In this document: in pieces, positions 26,364 to 37,894 of the stretch
How the letters are laid out: the number at the start of each line of letters is the position of its first letter
How positions within the stretch are numbered: position 1 is the stretch's first letter
Source: Clytia hemisphaerica
Lineage: Eukaryota; Cnidaria; Hydrozoa; Leptothecata; Clytiidae
Reading direction: 5' to 3'
Assembly: GCA_902728285.1 (NCBI GenBank)
Contig: CACVBU010000064.1
Span: 1,589,640-1,653,639, forward strand
DNA length: 64,000 bases
The notes under the pieces: generated by a model
What the model was told of the DNA's origin: nothing
The model's database searches: none
Seen by the model: only the letters and a program-made list of their open reading frames with translations
Translations under genes and position numbers: made by a program

Positions 26364-26607
26364 TGGGCTGTTCCATTAAAAAACCATACAGGCGGTAAAC
26401 GAACCTTTCCAAAAAAGAATATCGAAAATGTGTGAATACCCCCTGCAAACTGGAAAAATTTGCAAAAGTACCCTTGGAAAGATTGTTTTAATACCTTAAA
26501 TTTGAGGGTGGACGAACTAAAATACAGCCCCAGGAAAATTTTTCTCGGATTACTCTCTGGAAACGTTCGCTCACCCCCTTGTATGGATTTAAAATGGAAT
26601 GGCCCAT
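26364..26607. mobile_element. MITE, TGGGCTATTCCATT family
   Basis: Ends TGGGCTGTTCCATTAAAAAA and AATGGAATGGCCCA. Lies 14 bases beyond the TSD of the MITE at 26,065. Confidence 0.72.
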
Positions 26608-27269
26608 TTGCTTTTGAAAGTTGTTATTAAATTAGATATAAATGGAAACGTGGTAATATGATTAATACAATTCTAACGCTTAGTTAATTGGATACGGGCT
26701 TCAAATTTTGAGACTTGCCATTGGCCTAACTAATTTTGATTGATATAAGAGGAAAAAAGCAGACTTTGTTCAAGACAAAAAGAGGAAATAAGTTGATACG
26801 TAAAACCGCAATGACGCAAAAAATACAGTAAAATACACGGAAATGATGATTTTCGACTTTGTTAAAAGAGGAAATTTTATATGGTGAAGCTCTTGACAAT
26901 TAAGTAATAAACTTTCTTCTGTTCTACAAAATGATAAAAAAGATCTCAAGTAGAGCTTATACCTTATTTTAGATTATTTTTCCAGTCGTCGGGTACAAAG
27001 AAATATTCTTGAATAGTATAAAAATTGATACAGGCCTAGCGGAAACCTTTAGGCAAAATAGACTTTTTTTCTCCGGCGATTCCTGGTGAATTCAATCTCA
27101 TTTCGAGCATTTAGTGCCTCCACTTTAACGGTTGTTCTGCCGGGCTGGGGTAAGCCCTGCTTAGCCAGCACCCAAAAACGATACTACGACAAAATAATAT
27201 CGAATTTATGCTCGTTCTTCATTTTTTCTAGAAATCTGAAATTTCAAAGTTAGTATAAAACTTCTATCA

Positions 27270-27446
27270 ATACACCTTTTCGACCGTAGTCGTGCGGTCG
27301 ATCCAATCCTTTTTTGACACATTTCTCTATTGTCTATAGGTGCGAAAAAAGGACTGGAACGGTTCATCGATGGACGCTTTTAGTGGGATGAAGCGGACAA
27401 AAAAGTGCCCGCGCGGTAATTGGAAGCTACGGTCGAAAAGGTGTAT
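27270..27446. mobile_element. MITE, CACCTTTTCGACC family
   Basis: Inverted ends ACACCTTTTCGACCGTAG and CGGTCGAAAAGGTGTA. Internal TCCAATCC / GGACTGGA inverted words. The overlapping 87-codon ORF is a by-product. Confidence 0.65.
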
Positions 27447-28357
27447 AAATTTCCGAAGGCTCCTCTCTGTATATGCATTTTATGACGTTGAAGTATCTAA
27501 AACATGTTTGAAATTTGCGGAAATGATATACGGAACAATATGGAAATTTGATAACCGGATTTCAATCATACCGGAAATACAAAAATATTGTAACTTCTTA
27601 TGAATGGATTGTAAATAGATTTAAGTAATATTCTAGTTATGTGTACAAGTGTGGTTTTATTTTGCGGTGAGATACTGTACAAATTTTTAATAAAGGAATT
27701 TTTTCTCGGGAAATAGAATTTGATTAATATATTGTAGTTATTGTCGTGCTAGATCATGAACTTTAGGCCCCTGTTGTTTTGAAATCCATAAGAGCCACCC
27801 AGCTGGCACACAACGCTGTTTCAACGTTCATCTAAAGTTATGTGGACGCTTCGAACGTTAGGCTAACGTTAAATCAACGTTGATTGCCAGCTTGGCATCC
27901 ACTATCTACATACCAGGGTCACACAATCTAACACCCCTTACTATAAATCTGCTGGAAACCACTCTCAATGGAAAAATTTCCCCAAAAATCACCGTCCCTT
28001 TGTGAAATTACCCCGAAAATCCGTCCTCTTTGTGAAATAAGCCCAAAAATCTGTCTCCAAAAAGATCACAAATTGGTAATCCTACACTTTTGTTGCCACT
28101 GGATAAAAAGTCTCACTTTGGTATATTAGACAACGCTTTTAAGTTTTTTTCCAAATATTTGATCCTGCTTTTCTGGCAGTCCTATAGCTTAGATTACATT
28201 ACATTGTCATTCACATCTCCTCCTAAAAGCACTTTATTTAGCTTCAAAGTTTCAAATAAATTCGTATGCTATCGTTCGGATGAGTTGTATTTATACATTT
28301 TCAGGATGTTTGGTTCATGAACTTAGATATGGTCCAGCCTAAAAATGTATACATATT

Positions 28358-28661
28358 ACATCCCCTTCTCACAGACCCCGTGGAATTTTATCAGTCAATG
28401 GGGGTAAATATAACGGACCAAAACTGGATGGGGATTGATATTCCCATGTTTTTTATTGCTAAAGATTTGAATTACATTGTTTTCTAGCCAGAAAATTCAG
28501 TGGGGATGGAAAAAATAGCACATTATTTTTCAGTGGGGATTTGCTTATCTGATTATTTTCAGTGGGGACAAAAATTGGAGGAAACATTTCAACCGGGGAC
28601 GATATTTTGGCCAATTTTTCCAGTGGGAAGTGTCCCCAGTGGGTCTGTGAGAAGGGGGTGT
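28358..28661. mobile_element. MITE, CCCCTTCTCACAGACCC type, TSD CATATT
   Basis: 304 bp between CATATT repeats. Ends ACATCCCCTTCTCACAGACC and GGGTCTGTGAGAAGGGGGTG. The best-preserved copy, with four internal GTGGGGA blocks. Confidence 0.88.
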
Positions 28662-29534
28662 CATATTCTATCAAATTTTCCATTTAACCTTAGTTTCCAT
28701 CACCAGTAAAATAAAAGCGGGGCGGTGATTCCCATGTTTATTTCCTTAATTAGGCAATACTACTTTTTCTCTTCAAAACCACTGATATCAAAAATAACTT
28801 TTTGTATCACGTCAAAGCTTAAGATATGACGGAAATTGGTTACGGACAGGTTATAATTTCAACGACTTCCGGACAATGAATGTAGTGGCACACTTCTCTT
28901 CTAATATTAATGTCTGTTTCGGTTTTTTTAACGAATGAATCGATTACTGCGGAAGTAGAATGCAATTGTTATAGTAAAGTAAGGTAAGAGCTTTTCTCTT
29001 TTCATTGAAACTTTCCAGAACAATTTGGATTGGATGGTTTTTCCAATGAAGTATAAGCCGGACGGGGCAGAATCGAGTCTTTCTCAGACAAGGAAAAGTG
29101 AAGTCTTAAAATATACGTCGTATTTTTGAAGACGGATTGAATCTAGCGATTCCTTTGTTTTCGAGTGATATCGTTTTCGAAATTTAGGTGTAAATTTTAG
29201 TTTCAACCTGTCATTTGTAAAAAAATCAGGTGGACCGCAAGGGCCGCGCAACTTTGGTAGGATTTGGTAGGCTTCAAATACTACCAAGGAGATACGATTC
29301 TAGTCCTTCGGGCTTATACTTCATTGGGGTTTTCGGAATAAATATTTAGGCTATCAGTTGAACATTTCGTTCGTCCGTCCTACCACTATCGAGCTCCAAC
29401 TTTTAAGTGGCTTTCCGTGTAAAATTGCTCACTGCCTGAACTTTGGTTTATCAGACAAGTACACATCTTCTTTTATACAAGAACAAACCATATAAGAAAA
29501 TAAGTATTCGAGGGCCAAAATATACAGGACAAGT

Positions 29535-29800
29535 ACAACCCCTCTTCTCACAGACCCGTTGGGATTTTTTGAGCTAGTGGGGATTAAAATAACGGATCAA
29601 AACTCCTGTTTTTTTCATGGCTGTGGATTTGAATTCCATTGTTTTCGAGCCAGAAAATTCAGCGGGAATGGAGAAGTCACTATTTGCTTATCTATTTATT
29701 TTCAGTGGGGACAAAAATTAGATTATAATTTTCCACTGGAAAATATTTTAGCCAATTTTTCCAGTGGGAAGCGGTCTCACTGGGTCTATGAGGGGAGTGT
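29535..29800. mobile_element. MITE, CCCCTTCTCACAGACCC type, nested in an AAGAACA element
   Basis: 266 bp between ACAAGT repeats (29529-29534, 29801-29806). It splits an AAGAACA-type element whose halves lie at 29,466-29,534 and 29,801-29,930. Confidence 0.82.
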
Positions 29801-30694
29801 ACAAGTTAAGAACACTTTAAATCTTTACGATTAAGTAAAATTTCTTTGGAAATAGCACAAAAAACTTACAAAAAATGACGAAATAAAGAACAACTTAAGA
29901 ACACTTTTTAGGCTCAAAATTCAAAAAGTACAACGAGCGAAAAAATCTAGACCAGAATTTGAAGTTTAAAAAAAGTTTTGTTAATTTTTTTGAAGCTAGC
30001 AGTAAAGATATTTAAACGGAAAAAATTTCGAAATTCTGTTGGTTTTGCTGTTTGACCATTTTCAGAGGCGCAGGGAGTAATACGAGAGTACTTCTGAGCG
30101 AAAGCTGTCAAATAGCGATATTTTGTGTGGCAGTTACTTAAATTAAAATCATCAAAACTTAGCGAATCTGTCAGGAAGAGGGTTCTAAAAATTTCTGTTT
30201 CTGTATTGATTTTGAAGCGTTTTAAGACGAATATGATAGGATAAAAAGGTGTTATCAGGGAACTTTTTGCAGAATTTGAAAATTCTGAAAAAAAAGAACT
30301 GACAGAAAATCGTATTAAAACTGCTAATAGAGCAAAAAAATATCTTTCATAAAATTATTAGCTAATAAAAGTACAAACTACAAATCAAACAAAAAGAAAC
30401 ATAGATTTCTGACCAGCAGAATTATAAAATTATATTAAACTGAGTAAAATAGAGCACACTTAAATTTTACTTAAAAAATATCAGACTAAATAAAAGTTTA
30501 AACTTTGACTTGACCAGTAAAAACACGCTTTTCTATTTAAGAACAATTTCATAAGAACACCAGCGAGCCTCAAATTTAGGCCCTCAGAACAATAGCTTTA
30601 CTGTTTGGAACAGTATCAGGCTCAGCCAAAATTCACTGGCTCTTCAAAAAAAATAATCGTGCAATATTACAAAACGTTTTTTTCTAAGTCATAT

Positions 30695-31898
30695 TCACTG
30701 TCTCCAGGGTCCCAAGTTAAGTTTTGGAATCCTAGCGCAACTGATTCGACGATTAGAGCCATTATTCGGAACTCTCAATGCGTTGGGTTGAATAGATACA
30801 ACATTCTTGAGATTGGCACATAATACACTTGCAAAAGTGACTTTCTCAATAGCTTGCAATTGGCTTGGCGTGAAAACACCTTTGTTCCGGTAAAAGAATC
30901 GATCACCGTCTCGGACATCTTCAAATTGTTTCTGGATCAAGCAATTGAACGTTGGTCCTAGTTCTGAATTGGGAAGGTGAACTTCAGAGATTCCAGCTGG
31001 AAACAGATCGATATCATTGGGGCTTTTGTAGATTCTCCGGAAAGCTTCAGCAGCTTTTGGCAGGAAGGTAGATTGAGCGTCAGCCCATGTTTTCAAGGTT
31101 GGCAAACCACAGAATTTTCTGTAAGCGCCATATGTTGGTAAAGCATGATCCCGGGCACGTTGAATATTCAATGCCAATAAATCATAATGGAAGCCTTCGC
31201 CAGGACGTACGAATAATCGTCGGGCAATTCCTTTAGCAAAGTTGTTGTCAACTTCGTTAGATTGGTTACCGGTGATACCAAACATTGTTGGTTCGATGCC
31301 ACGAAAGTTGACAGGCTCGCGGTTAAAAAATGCTTTTTGTAGTGGAAGAGGTTCAGTAACAGGATTAAAGCCAGCGTCATTTTGTTGGAAAGAGTTGGGT
31401 ACCAAGCTATGACCGTAGCGGAATGCAGCGGCGGCGAACGAATTACTAATGGAAGGATCAACATTTGGATTATATCTTTTGTATGGTGAGACTTGAACCA
31501 AAGCTGGCAAATACTCCTCATAAACAAGATTAGCCCAGATGCCGCCAACAATCTTACGAGCAGTTTGGTAAATAATTTCCGCGGACATTCTAGGATTTAT
31601 TCTACGGAGTTCACGTGCGATTCTATTATGTTCACGGATCCATAAAGTATGCATAGAGTGTAAAGCTATGTTTTCATCACCTCTGATATCACCAACTAAA
31701 GAACATCCGCCCAGAGTACGGCATTTCGTTGTACGCTCACCCAACAGATCTTTGAATACGGAGCATGCAGCGAATCCACCTATTTGAGCGATTGGCATTA
31801 ACCCATCTTCGGTGATTGCCATCAATGCACGATCTAAAGATAGTAAATTTGATTGTTTCATTTGGTGATATACACCGTACTTAGACATAACCATCCCC
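30695..31898 (-). CDS. Peroxidase last coding exon: haem-linking Arg/Glu and proximal His
   Basis: About 400 residues, stop TGA at 30697-30695. It holds GDIRGDEN (catalytic Arg, haem ester Glu), MHTLWIREHNRIA, FRYGHSLVP (proximal His) and a C-terminal ISCARIPKLNL stretch with a conserved Cys. The only usable acceptor is gttaag|GGGG at 31898. ATG codons just downstream are internal, not starts. Confidence 0.93.
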
Positions 31899-34800
31899 CT
31901 TAACAATCAAATAAAACAATTTCCGCTAGAAATCTAAATTTCCGAATAATTCAAGGGACGAACCAATCTGGCCGGCTATAGAGACGCCATTGTCTTCATA
32001 AAAAAAGGAAGGATGGACATTTCACTAGCTGTATCCTTTATGCTGTCGAATGCCTAATTGTTACTCATTAGCCCTCGACTAAATTGTAAGGATTTATATA
32101 AAAATGGGTCCACTTTCTTCGGGAAACACTGTATTGTTTCTTAAAAGGTACTTACCATTTTGATCTCTTAATAATTCAGCTAGCTCATCGCTATTTCCGT
32201 AGATCTGCGAAGCGTCGATGAAAGCACTTAGATGATTTGGCATTTGACGAATTCCCGGACGCTTATTATTTTCCGGACAGAGGGATTCGGACTGACTGAA
32301 TGATGTACATTCTGCAGACGTGTCGTTGAAGAGGATGGGTAAACATGGGTAAATAAATGATTCCTTGAGATCGTCGCATCTAGTAAAATAAAAAAAGGTT
32401 GCATGAAACTGGCTGAAAACTTAGACTGGAGTCCTTTATATTCCGTGTAATACAGTAATATTAGTGCTGTATGATAATACGTTTTTTACAATATTCTTTT
32501 TGCGGTTTTATTTCGTTGCATAAAAGATTGCAGGGAATTTGACATGGCTACACTCATTTTTTTCGGGCGCTTGCAACGCAATAAGATTGCAGAGACTTTG
32601 ACCTGGCTACACTCATCGTTTTTTAAAAAAAACTGTTCAGTGTAGCCTTAGCTTTAAGCTTGAAACTATAAAAATTAAGAACATCCGAAGGCTTCAAAAT
32701 TTTTACATGTTCTAATAAAAGAAACGTGTATGATGCTTCACCTGGAATCAACGAAGTCAAAACATAAGACTTTTTAATATATTTGCTTCTTTCTCAAGAA
32801 AGTAAAAGCTATCTTACCTTCCAAAAACTTTAAGTTGACATCGGTTCATTTCTACTTCAGTCAAATCATGATCTAAAAACTGTCCAAATGACATGAAAGA
32901 AACAGCCAAACCATTCCCATTACCATTGTTAGTAGTTTCGACTTGAAATACAGCTTGTGAGACTTGATTTGCAGTTGGAACGACTGGTGAAGTGTTTGGG
33001 AAACCACGTGGTGTTGTGATTCCATCCACATAGTCAGCATCTAGATCATAATACAGTACAGTCTCTTTAACTCGAACTTCTTAACTCGAATGTCACCTTA
33101 GTTCGAACAAGTTTCGTGGTCCCTTCAGTTAACAATGTCTTATAAACCTTACTCCTTAACTCGAAATTTCCTTAACTCGAACAAATTTGTTTTCTCCGTA
33201 CATGTCCGAGTTAAGGATACAGTAAAAGATGTACTATTTTATTACATTTGATAGAATCACCATGTAAAAGACCCGATCGTAATGGAAAAAAAACTGTCTA
33301 TTAATTCCCGTTGATAAATTTTCCCGATTGAAGATTTTGTATCACTCTTGTAAACCTTTGATACAAATTGGTCCCAGGGAAAAATAATCAAGGAACCCAT
33401 GATGTCTTTCTTCGGACTTGTTTTAGTTTTAACACAAAGTCATTATAAAAAACCCTGGTCTGGTAATGTATTACTGTCAAATTGTCTTTTGTTGTGAATA
33501 AAAGGAAAGTTGCGATTTGCATACGTTTGAATCACGTTATCATTTTCGACTATTTGGATTGGTTTATTTTATGATCACATGATCAAAAACTATGCAAAAC
33601 AAATCAATTTAAGGTACGCTCTAACTCTAACGGTTAATAATCGAAGGAAAGAAAAGCCTACCAGACTGGGCCTTTTTATAAAAACTTTGTTTTAACACAA
33701 AGCAACTCTTGAATATCTTGTCAACTGTAGACTTAACAGTTTGTATACTTACCAACAATTCTAGCGAGAGCAGTTTCACTTGCTCCCCATTGCGGATTTC
33801 TTTCATTATTACACGTTCCATCAATGGTTCGGAATTCATTGCTAGCTTTGCTGCAATATATTCTTGTTCTTGGCTCTTGGCATTTAGCGAATGAGTTTTC
33901 TGAAAGCAAGAATGATGTATGTAATGTCATTAGCTTTACTAAAAATTAACACTTTGCCACCGTAGTCATCTGTAATCATAATCAAGTTACACCCCTTTCT
34001 CACAAGCCCGGTAAGGGATAAAAATAATGGACCATAAACTCGATGGGATTGATTTTCTTATGTTTTTAATGTGGATTTGAATTCCCTTGCTTAAAAATAG
34101 CACAATAAATATTTTCTACGGGGATAAAGATTATTGTATAATTTTCGACTGGGGACGATATTTTAGCCATTTTTCAGAGCGGCAAGGGGTCCTAGTGGGT
34201 CTGTGTGAAGGGGTGTACAAGTTAGAGATCTCCGACAAGAGAAATAGTTAGTGTCATTTGTATTAAGCTTCTTAATTAGTAATCAATAACCACTTGGTCA
34301 CAGCTAAAGATTTTTACTTACTTTGAATTATATTACTGGCTGGTAATAAATTGGAGCTTGGTAAACGATTAACATCAGAAAATCCTTGATATTTGAATTT
34401 CCTCAATTGAGCCAGACTGCTTCTTGACCATTTATTTGGAGTATAAATCAAAACATTGTTGAATGATGTTGGGATTCTATTTTCCAGTGAACGAACTCTG
34501 TTACCGTTGATTTTGATTTGGTAGATATATTTGCCGTTACTCTGTTTCCGTTGTGAGATTTCAACTCTGGTGAATCTATTTGTTGGTATTGTTGAGGAAG
34601 TATATATGTCTTCTTTATTATTGATGTTAGAGACGATATACAGTTGATGAGTGTTTGGGCGGAACCATACAGCTGGGATTCTGGATCCAATAGGATTACG
34701 GTTAGCTCCAGTAGTGAAATGGATGATACTTCTCCAGTTGTTGAATCGTTGTCTGTTTGGTCTGATGTTGAAACTGACTTCCCATTCTTTGGGCCATTTT

Positions 34801-36718
34801 GGAATTGTCTTCAGTATACGAGATGTTGATCCGAGGTTGAGATTCTCAATGAAGCCTTTCACTGAAACTAAATGATGGAATTATTGGTTAAAGCCAGGTT
34901 GATGATGTTTAAATTTAAGATCTAAATTACTACGTATGAAAAAATGCTGAGTGCAATTTAATAATTGCGGTAGTTTTAAAAAGAATCATCAAACAAAATA
35001 GAACGTTTTATGTCATTTGATTGTTCTATTGACCATATCAACTTCTGTCTAAAAGTTACGGCGTGCAATAAATATTGAATAAGTAAGAGTTGTGCAGACA
35101 AAGGAGGATTAAACAATATCGCCCGTCCAAATACTAGTATTCCCAGATTTTACTCTTTAATAACCTGAGGGAGGGGGATTAGAAATGTCAATTTGTTTCC
35201 AAAATAGGGGAAATAGAAACTAAAATTTGATTTTTCAAAAAAAAAGAGACCTTGCTTCTGAAAAATATAATTAAAGGTCAGATGAGAGTTGTGAAATTAA
35301 CAAAATTGAGAAGATGGTACTTGCAGAGATCTTAAAGACTTATATCATATCGAATTTTATTCCTAAAGACAATAAATGAGTGTATACCTGTTTCATCATT
35401 TGATTGTTCATCATCATTACCAATATCTTCTAAAGAACTTAAATCATTCATTGTATTTTCAACTGAATTGCCGTCATTGTTGAAGAAGCCATTTCTTTTT
35501 TTCGAATCTTCAATTGCTTCGTTACTGGTGATTGGTGTATCGTCAGGATCAGATTCAGAATTGATTTCCTTTCCATTTTCGTATGCATTCTCATAATCAT
35601 CAAGAAATTTGTTTCTTAACCTGAAATTTTGCAAAAGAAAAGAGGTCAAGATTATTTTCGACTAACCAGGTCCGGTCTGATTTTCAAAATTGCAAAATAT
35701 GGTCAGATTTTCGAAATCTTACAACCTTAGAGTGCAATTTTTCTCATCTTTGCTGATTTAGACTCTTTGGGAAGCTTGGAAAATATACCTTTAAGGGCCG
35801 CATATATGGACGTATATGGAAGGTCATTTGCCTTGAGCGCCCTCCCCCCGGGGGTTGAAACAGATATACGCTAACACTGTTTCACTTACCTATGTCTTTG
35901 ACGCTCGTTTTCCTTGATTTCTTTCATTAAATGTCGATACTTATTTTCCAAATATGCTTCCCTTTCTAAATCTTCCACCATCATCATTTCTCGGTCACGG
36001 TGTTGGTATCTACTCAATGCACCTGAAAAGAATTCACATTAAATATTTAAAAGGCGAGCTGATAAACTTGAAAAACCAAAATGGTTTCATGATCCAATTT
36101 AACTTTTTTTAACATTTAACTTTTATCTCAATTTAGAAAATTTAATACCAAAATTTCAAACTATTGCGATACTAGTAGATTTATCTTGGAAAATGACCTG
36201 CAAATACCTAAAGGACGTTACGGGTCCGGCTAGTTAAGGTTCTATACTTAAATAATTGCTTGGGGATTTTATTTGACCTGTTGAAAGTGAAGAAAAGGTT
36301 TCATGGTTGGTTACATTTTTAGCTCGAATCGAATTACTTTGAAGGCATAATTCTTTTTGATATTAATAAGGGCTTGAGCTTAACCGTTCTGTTGATGAGC
36401 TGATGTAATGTCTAATAGACCTTTTCATAAATTACGTCACGAACATCACTTGCCTCGTATTCAAACAATTACCATGGTGATTATGTCCCTTGAGACATTC
36501 AATGATTAAATGATTCTTTTATGAATAGGAAGTAGTTTAATAACATACGCTGGGAGTTAATCATCATGGCATTAATTTCAAAACGAAGCAAGTGATATTG
36601 GTAACGTAATTTATGGAAAGGTCTATTGGTTCTACTTGAGAATTTGATGAAGTCAAGAAGTTTCCTCACCTGTAGCCATGACAACGGCCAATAGGAGGAG
36701 CGTTGTCGATTTAAACAT
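30695..36718 (-). CDS. Secreted animal haem peroxidase with N-terminal LamG-like domain (8 coding exons)
   Basis: Coding exons in transcript order: 36718-36670, 36022-35890, 35620-35388, 34867(or 34861)-34322, 33899-33753, 33040-32818, 32379-32156, 31898-30695. All junctions are GT-AG and phase-compatible except the last. The product is about 919 residues: a signal peptide (MFKSTTLLLLAVVMATG), a charged Glu/Arg/Lys helix of about 45 residues, an acidic Asn/Asp/Glu linker, a LamG-like jelly-roll (about 140-300) and a peroxidase domain (about 330-905). Seen catalytic motifs: distal His in GQFLDHDLT, Arg and haem-linking Glu in GDIRGDEN, REHNRIA, proximal His in FRYGHSLVP. The residue matching the myeloperoxidase sulphonium Met is Asn, as in most family members. 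By family it oxidises substrates with H2O2 outside the cell, in matrix cross-linking or defence; the substrate is unknown. The final junction is one base out of phase next to a run of five G, so the gene is either mis-assembled by one base or frame-broken. Confidence 0.9.
32156..32379 (-). CDS. Peroxidase coding exon 7
   Basis: Acceptor tttactag, donor AAATG|gtaagt. The translation CDDLKESFIYPCLPILFND to NHLSAFIDASQIYGNSDEL is the conserved DxSxxYG region before the Gly-Gly turn. It ends in phase 1, whereas the next exon's only acceptor needs phase 2; see the finding on the G-run. Confidence 0.88.
32818..33040 (-). CDS. Peroxidase coding exon 6: distal haem side (DHD motif)
   Basis: Acceptor gatctag, donor GGAAG|gtaaga. 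The translation runs ADYVDGITTPRGFPN to SFGQFLDHDLTEVEMNRC and holds the distal His of the haem pocket in the DHD motif, next to the conserved calcium-site Asp. Phase 1 in and phase 2 out. Confidence 0.9.
33049..33225. mobile_element. Tc1/mariner-like MITE fragment in a peroxidase intron
   Basis: ATACAGTACAGTCTCTTTAA end with repeated TAACTCGAA words, the far end GAGTTAAGGATACAGTA. It starts nine bases beyond the acceptor of the DHD exon. Confidence 0.6.
33753..33899 (-). CDS. Peroxidase coding exon 5: start of peroxidase domain
   Basis: Acceptor tttcag, donor GTTG|gtaagt. The translation contains FRTIDGTCNNERNPQWGAS, the family's N-terminal signature (YRTxDGxCNN..NPxWG). Phase 1 in and phase 1 out. 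Confidence 0.88.
33989..34216. mobile_element. MITE, CCCCTTCTCACAGACCC type, in a peroxidase intron
   Basis: Ends ACACCCCTTTCTCACAAGCC and GTCTGTGTGAAGGGGTGT, flanked by CAAGTT-like repeats. Inside the intron between the LamG exon and the next exon. Confidence 0.8.
34322..34867 (-). CDS. Peroxidase coding exon 4: LamG-like (ConA-type) domain
   Basis: It encodes about 181 residues. Recognisable jelly-roll motifs are WPKEWEVSFNIRP, WRSIIHFTTG, SRIPAVWFRP and LYIVSNIN, the pattern of laminin-G/concanavalin-like modules common in invertebrate extracellular proteins. Two acceptors six bases apart (34867 and 34861) are both in frame. Donor CAAA|gtaagt, phase 1. The whole domain lies in one exon with phase 1 at both ends, the usual shape of a shuffled module. 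Ligand unknown. Confidence 0.82.
35388..35620 (-). CDS. Peroxidase coding exon 3: acidic low-complexity linker
   Basis: Acceptor atttcag|G, donor GAAACAG|gtatac. It encodes about 77 residues dominated by Asn, Asp, Glu and Ser (for example SESDPDDTPITSNEAIED), probably a disordered linker between the N-terminal helix and the LamG-like domain. Phase 2 in and phase 1 out. Confidence 0.8.
35890..36022 (-). CDS. Peroxidase coding exon 2: charged helical segment
   Basis: Acceptor ttttcag|GT, donor CATAG|gtaagt. It encodes about 45 residues rich in Arg, Glu and Lys with regularly spaced hydrophobics (DREMMMVEDLEREAYLENKY), which suggests a single helix or coiled coil just after the signal peptide. 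No known domain recognised. Phase 1 in and phase 2 out, matching both neighbours. Confidence 0.8.
36419..36512. repeat. 95-bp dispersed repeat, copy 1
   Basis: ACCTTTTCATAAATTACGTC to CCATGGTGATTATGTCCCTT, recurring at 51,521-51,607 in the GPCR intron. Here it lies in the first coding intron of the peroxidase. Confidence 0.7.
36670..36718 (-). CDS. Peroxidase coding exon 1: signal peptide
   Basis: ATG at 36718 opens MFKSTTLLLLAVVMATG, a short basic n-region followed by a hydrophobic core, and ends in phase 1 at donor ACAG|gtgagg. Upstream, the acceptor tttattttag at about 36,755 shows that the 5' part of this exon is untranslated and spliced from an upstream leader exon. The start is fixed by the signal peptide and by the in-phase join to 36022. 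Confidence 0.85.
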
Positions 36719-36949
36719 TGCTTAAGAGTTGTTGAAGAATTTCCTCTCTTTTCACTAAAATAAACAATAGATATCATTAAAATTTTGAAAGAAACCTAAC
36801 CTCTGTAATTCGAATTTTTCTATGATCTGGACCGTCAATAGAATACTCTCTGTAATTTGATTATATCTTTTGAAATAGTTTTTGCCCCGGAAAATCGAAT
36901 TAAAAATACCAAAGTGTAATCAAAATGTTTTTCGGGATTAGATAGCTGG

Positions 36950-37022
36950 CACACAACGTTTATCTAACGTTCACAACGTCCATATAACGTTAGATGAGCG
37001 TTGAAACAACGTTGTGTTCTTT
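36950..37022. repeat. CTGGCACACAACGTT palindromic repeat
   Basis: GCTGGCACACAACG with inverted AACGTTAGATG/CATCTAACGTT words. Further copies at 27,796-27,892, 25,985-26,035 and 42,131-42,170. Confidence 0.6.
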
Positions 37023-37486
37023 GGGATAAGATAGCGAAGTCAAAGCTAATTCCAATAGTTGTTTCAAGTTCCTTGGTTCCGGTGGGGGGGGGGTCGGATT
37101 ATTTGGGCAAATAGGGTGTCGGGAATGTGTAAGCCATGAATGTCCTTTTTCTAAATCCTCGAAAGTCTCTCAAAGGGATCGAAAAAACGATTCTGTGAAA
37201 GAGCTCCTAAATTATGAAATATGAAAAATAGACTCCCTTAAATGGTCAAAAAATCTCCGGTGATTTTGTACCGGGTTTACCGTGTTTGCGAACCTTTGAG
37301 AGATAATTTATAGCTCATATGAGCTATAAATTCTCTCTCAAAGATTCGCAAAAACGTCGCAGAGTGCAGTCCCTCAAAGGGTCGATTTGTGAGCTTTCGC
37401 TCGGACATACGCATCAACTTGCAAACATAGATTATTTGATTATTGATATTCCATCATTTATCCTCCGTTACACCTTAACCTCTAAG

Positions 37487-37782
37487 ACACCCCTGTCTCA
37501 CAGCCTCGGTGGAAGTTCTGTCCTCAGTGGGGATAAAAGTTTTTATTTAAAATCCCAATGAGAATTGAAATTCTATTGTATCTAAGCTCGAATATTTTAG
37601 CGGGAATGATTTTGGAGTGCGTTTCTTCTATTAAATTTCAAGTGGGGATAAAACCGATAAAATCAGAGTCAATTTCCCGCCAGTAAGGCTGAAATTCAGG
37701 GTATTTTTTCCACCGATTACAAAGTTTTGGGCAATTGTTCCATTGGGGATGGAGTTCCAACGGGTCTGTGACACAGGGGTGT
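37487..37782. mobile_element. MITE, ACACCCCTGTCTCACAG type, with 6-bp TSD
   Basis: Ends ACACCCCTGTCTCACAGCC and GGTCTGTGACACAGGGGTGT, flanked by TCTAAG on both sides (37481-37486 and 37783-37788). Inside are AGTGGGGATAAAA blocks. It lies in the peroxidase leader intron. Confidence 0.85.
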
Positions 37783-37894
37783 TCTAAGATTGTGAAGTGA
37801 ACACTTTTCCGAATACTTATGAAGAAGTGTTGATTAAAAATCAGTCTTCTAAATAGTATCGAAACATTTTCTAAAGATGAAATAAGAAAATTAC

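Noticed and set aside
27340..27603. 87-codon plus-strand ORF
   Set aside because: Its first third is the arm of a CACCTTTTCGACC MITE; the rest has no recognisable pattern.
31168..31551. 127-codon minus-strand ORF
   Set aside because: Alternative-frame shadow of the peroxidase last exon.
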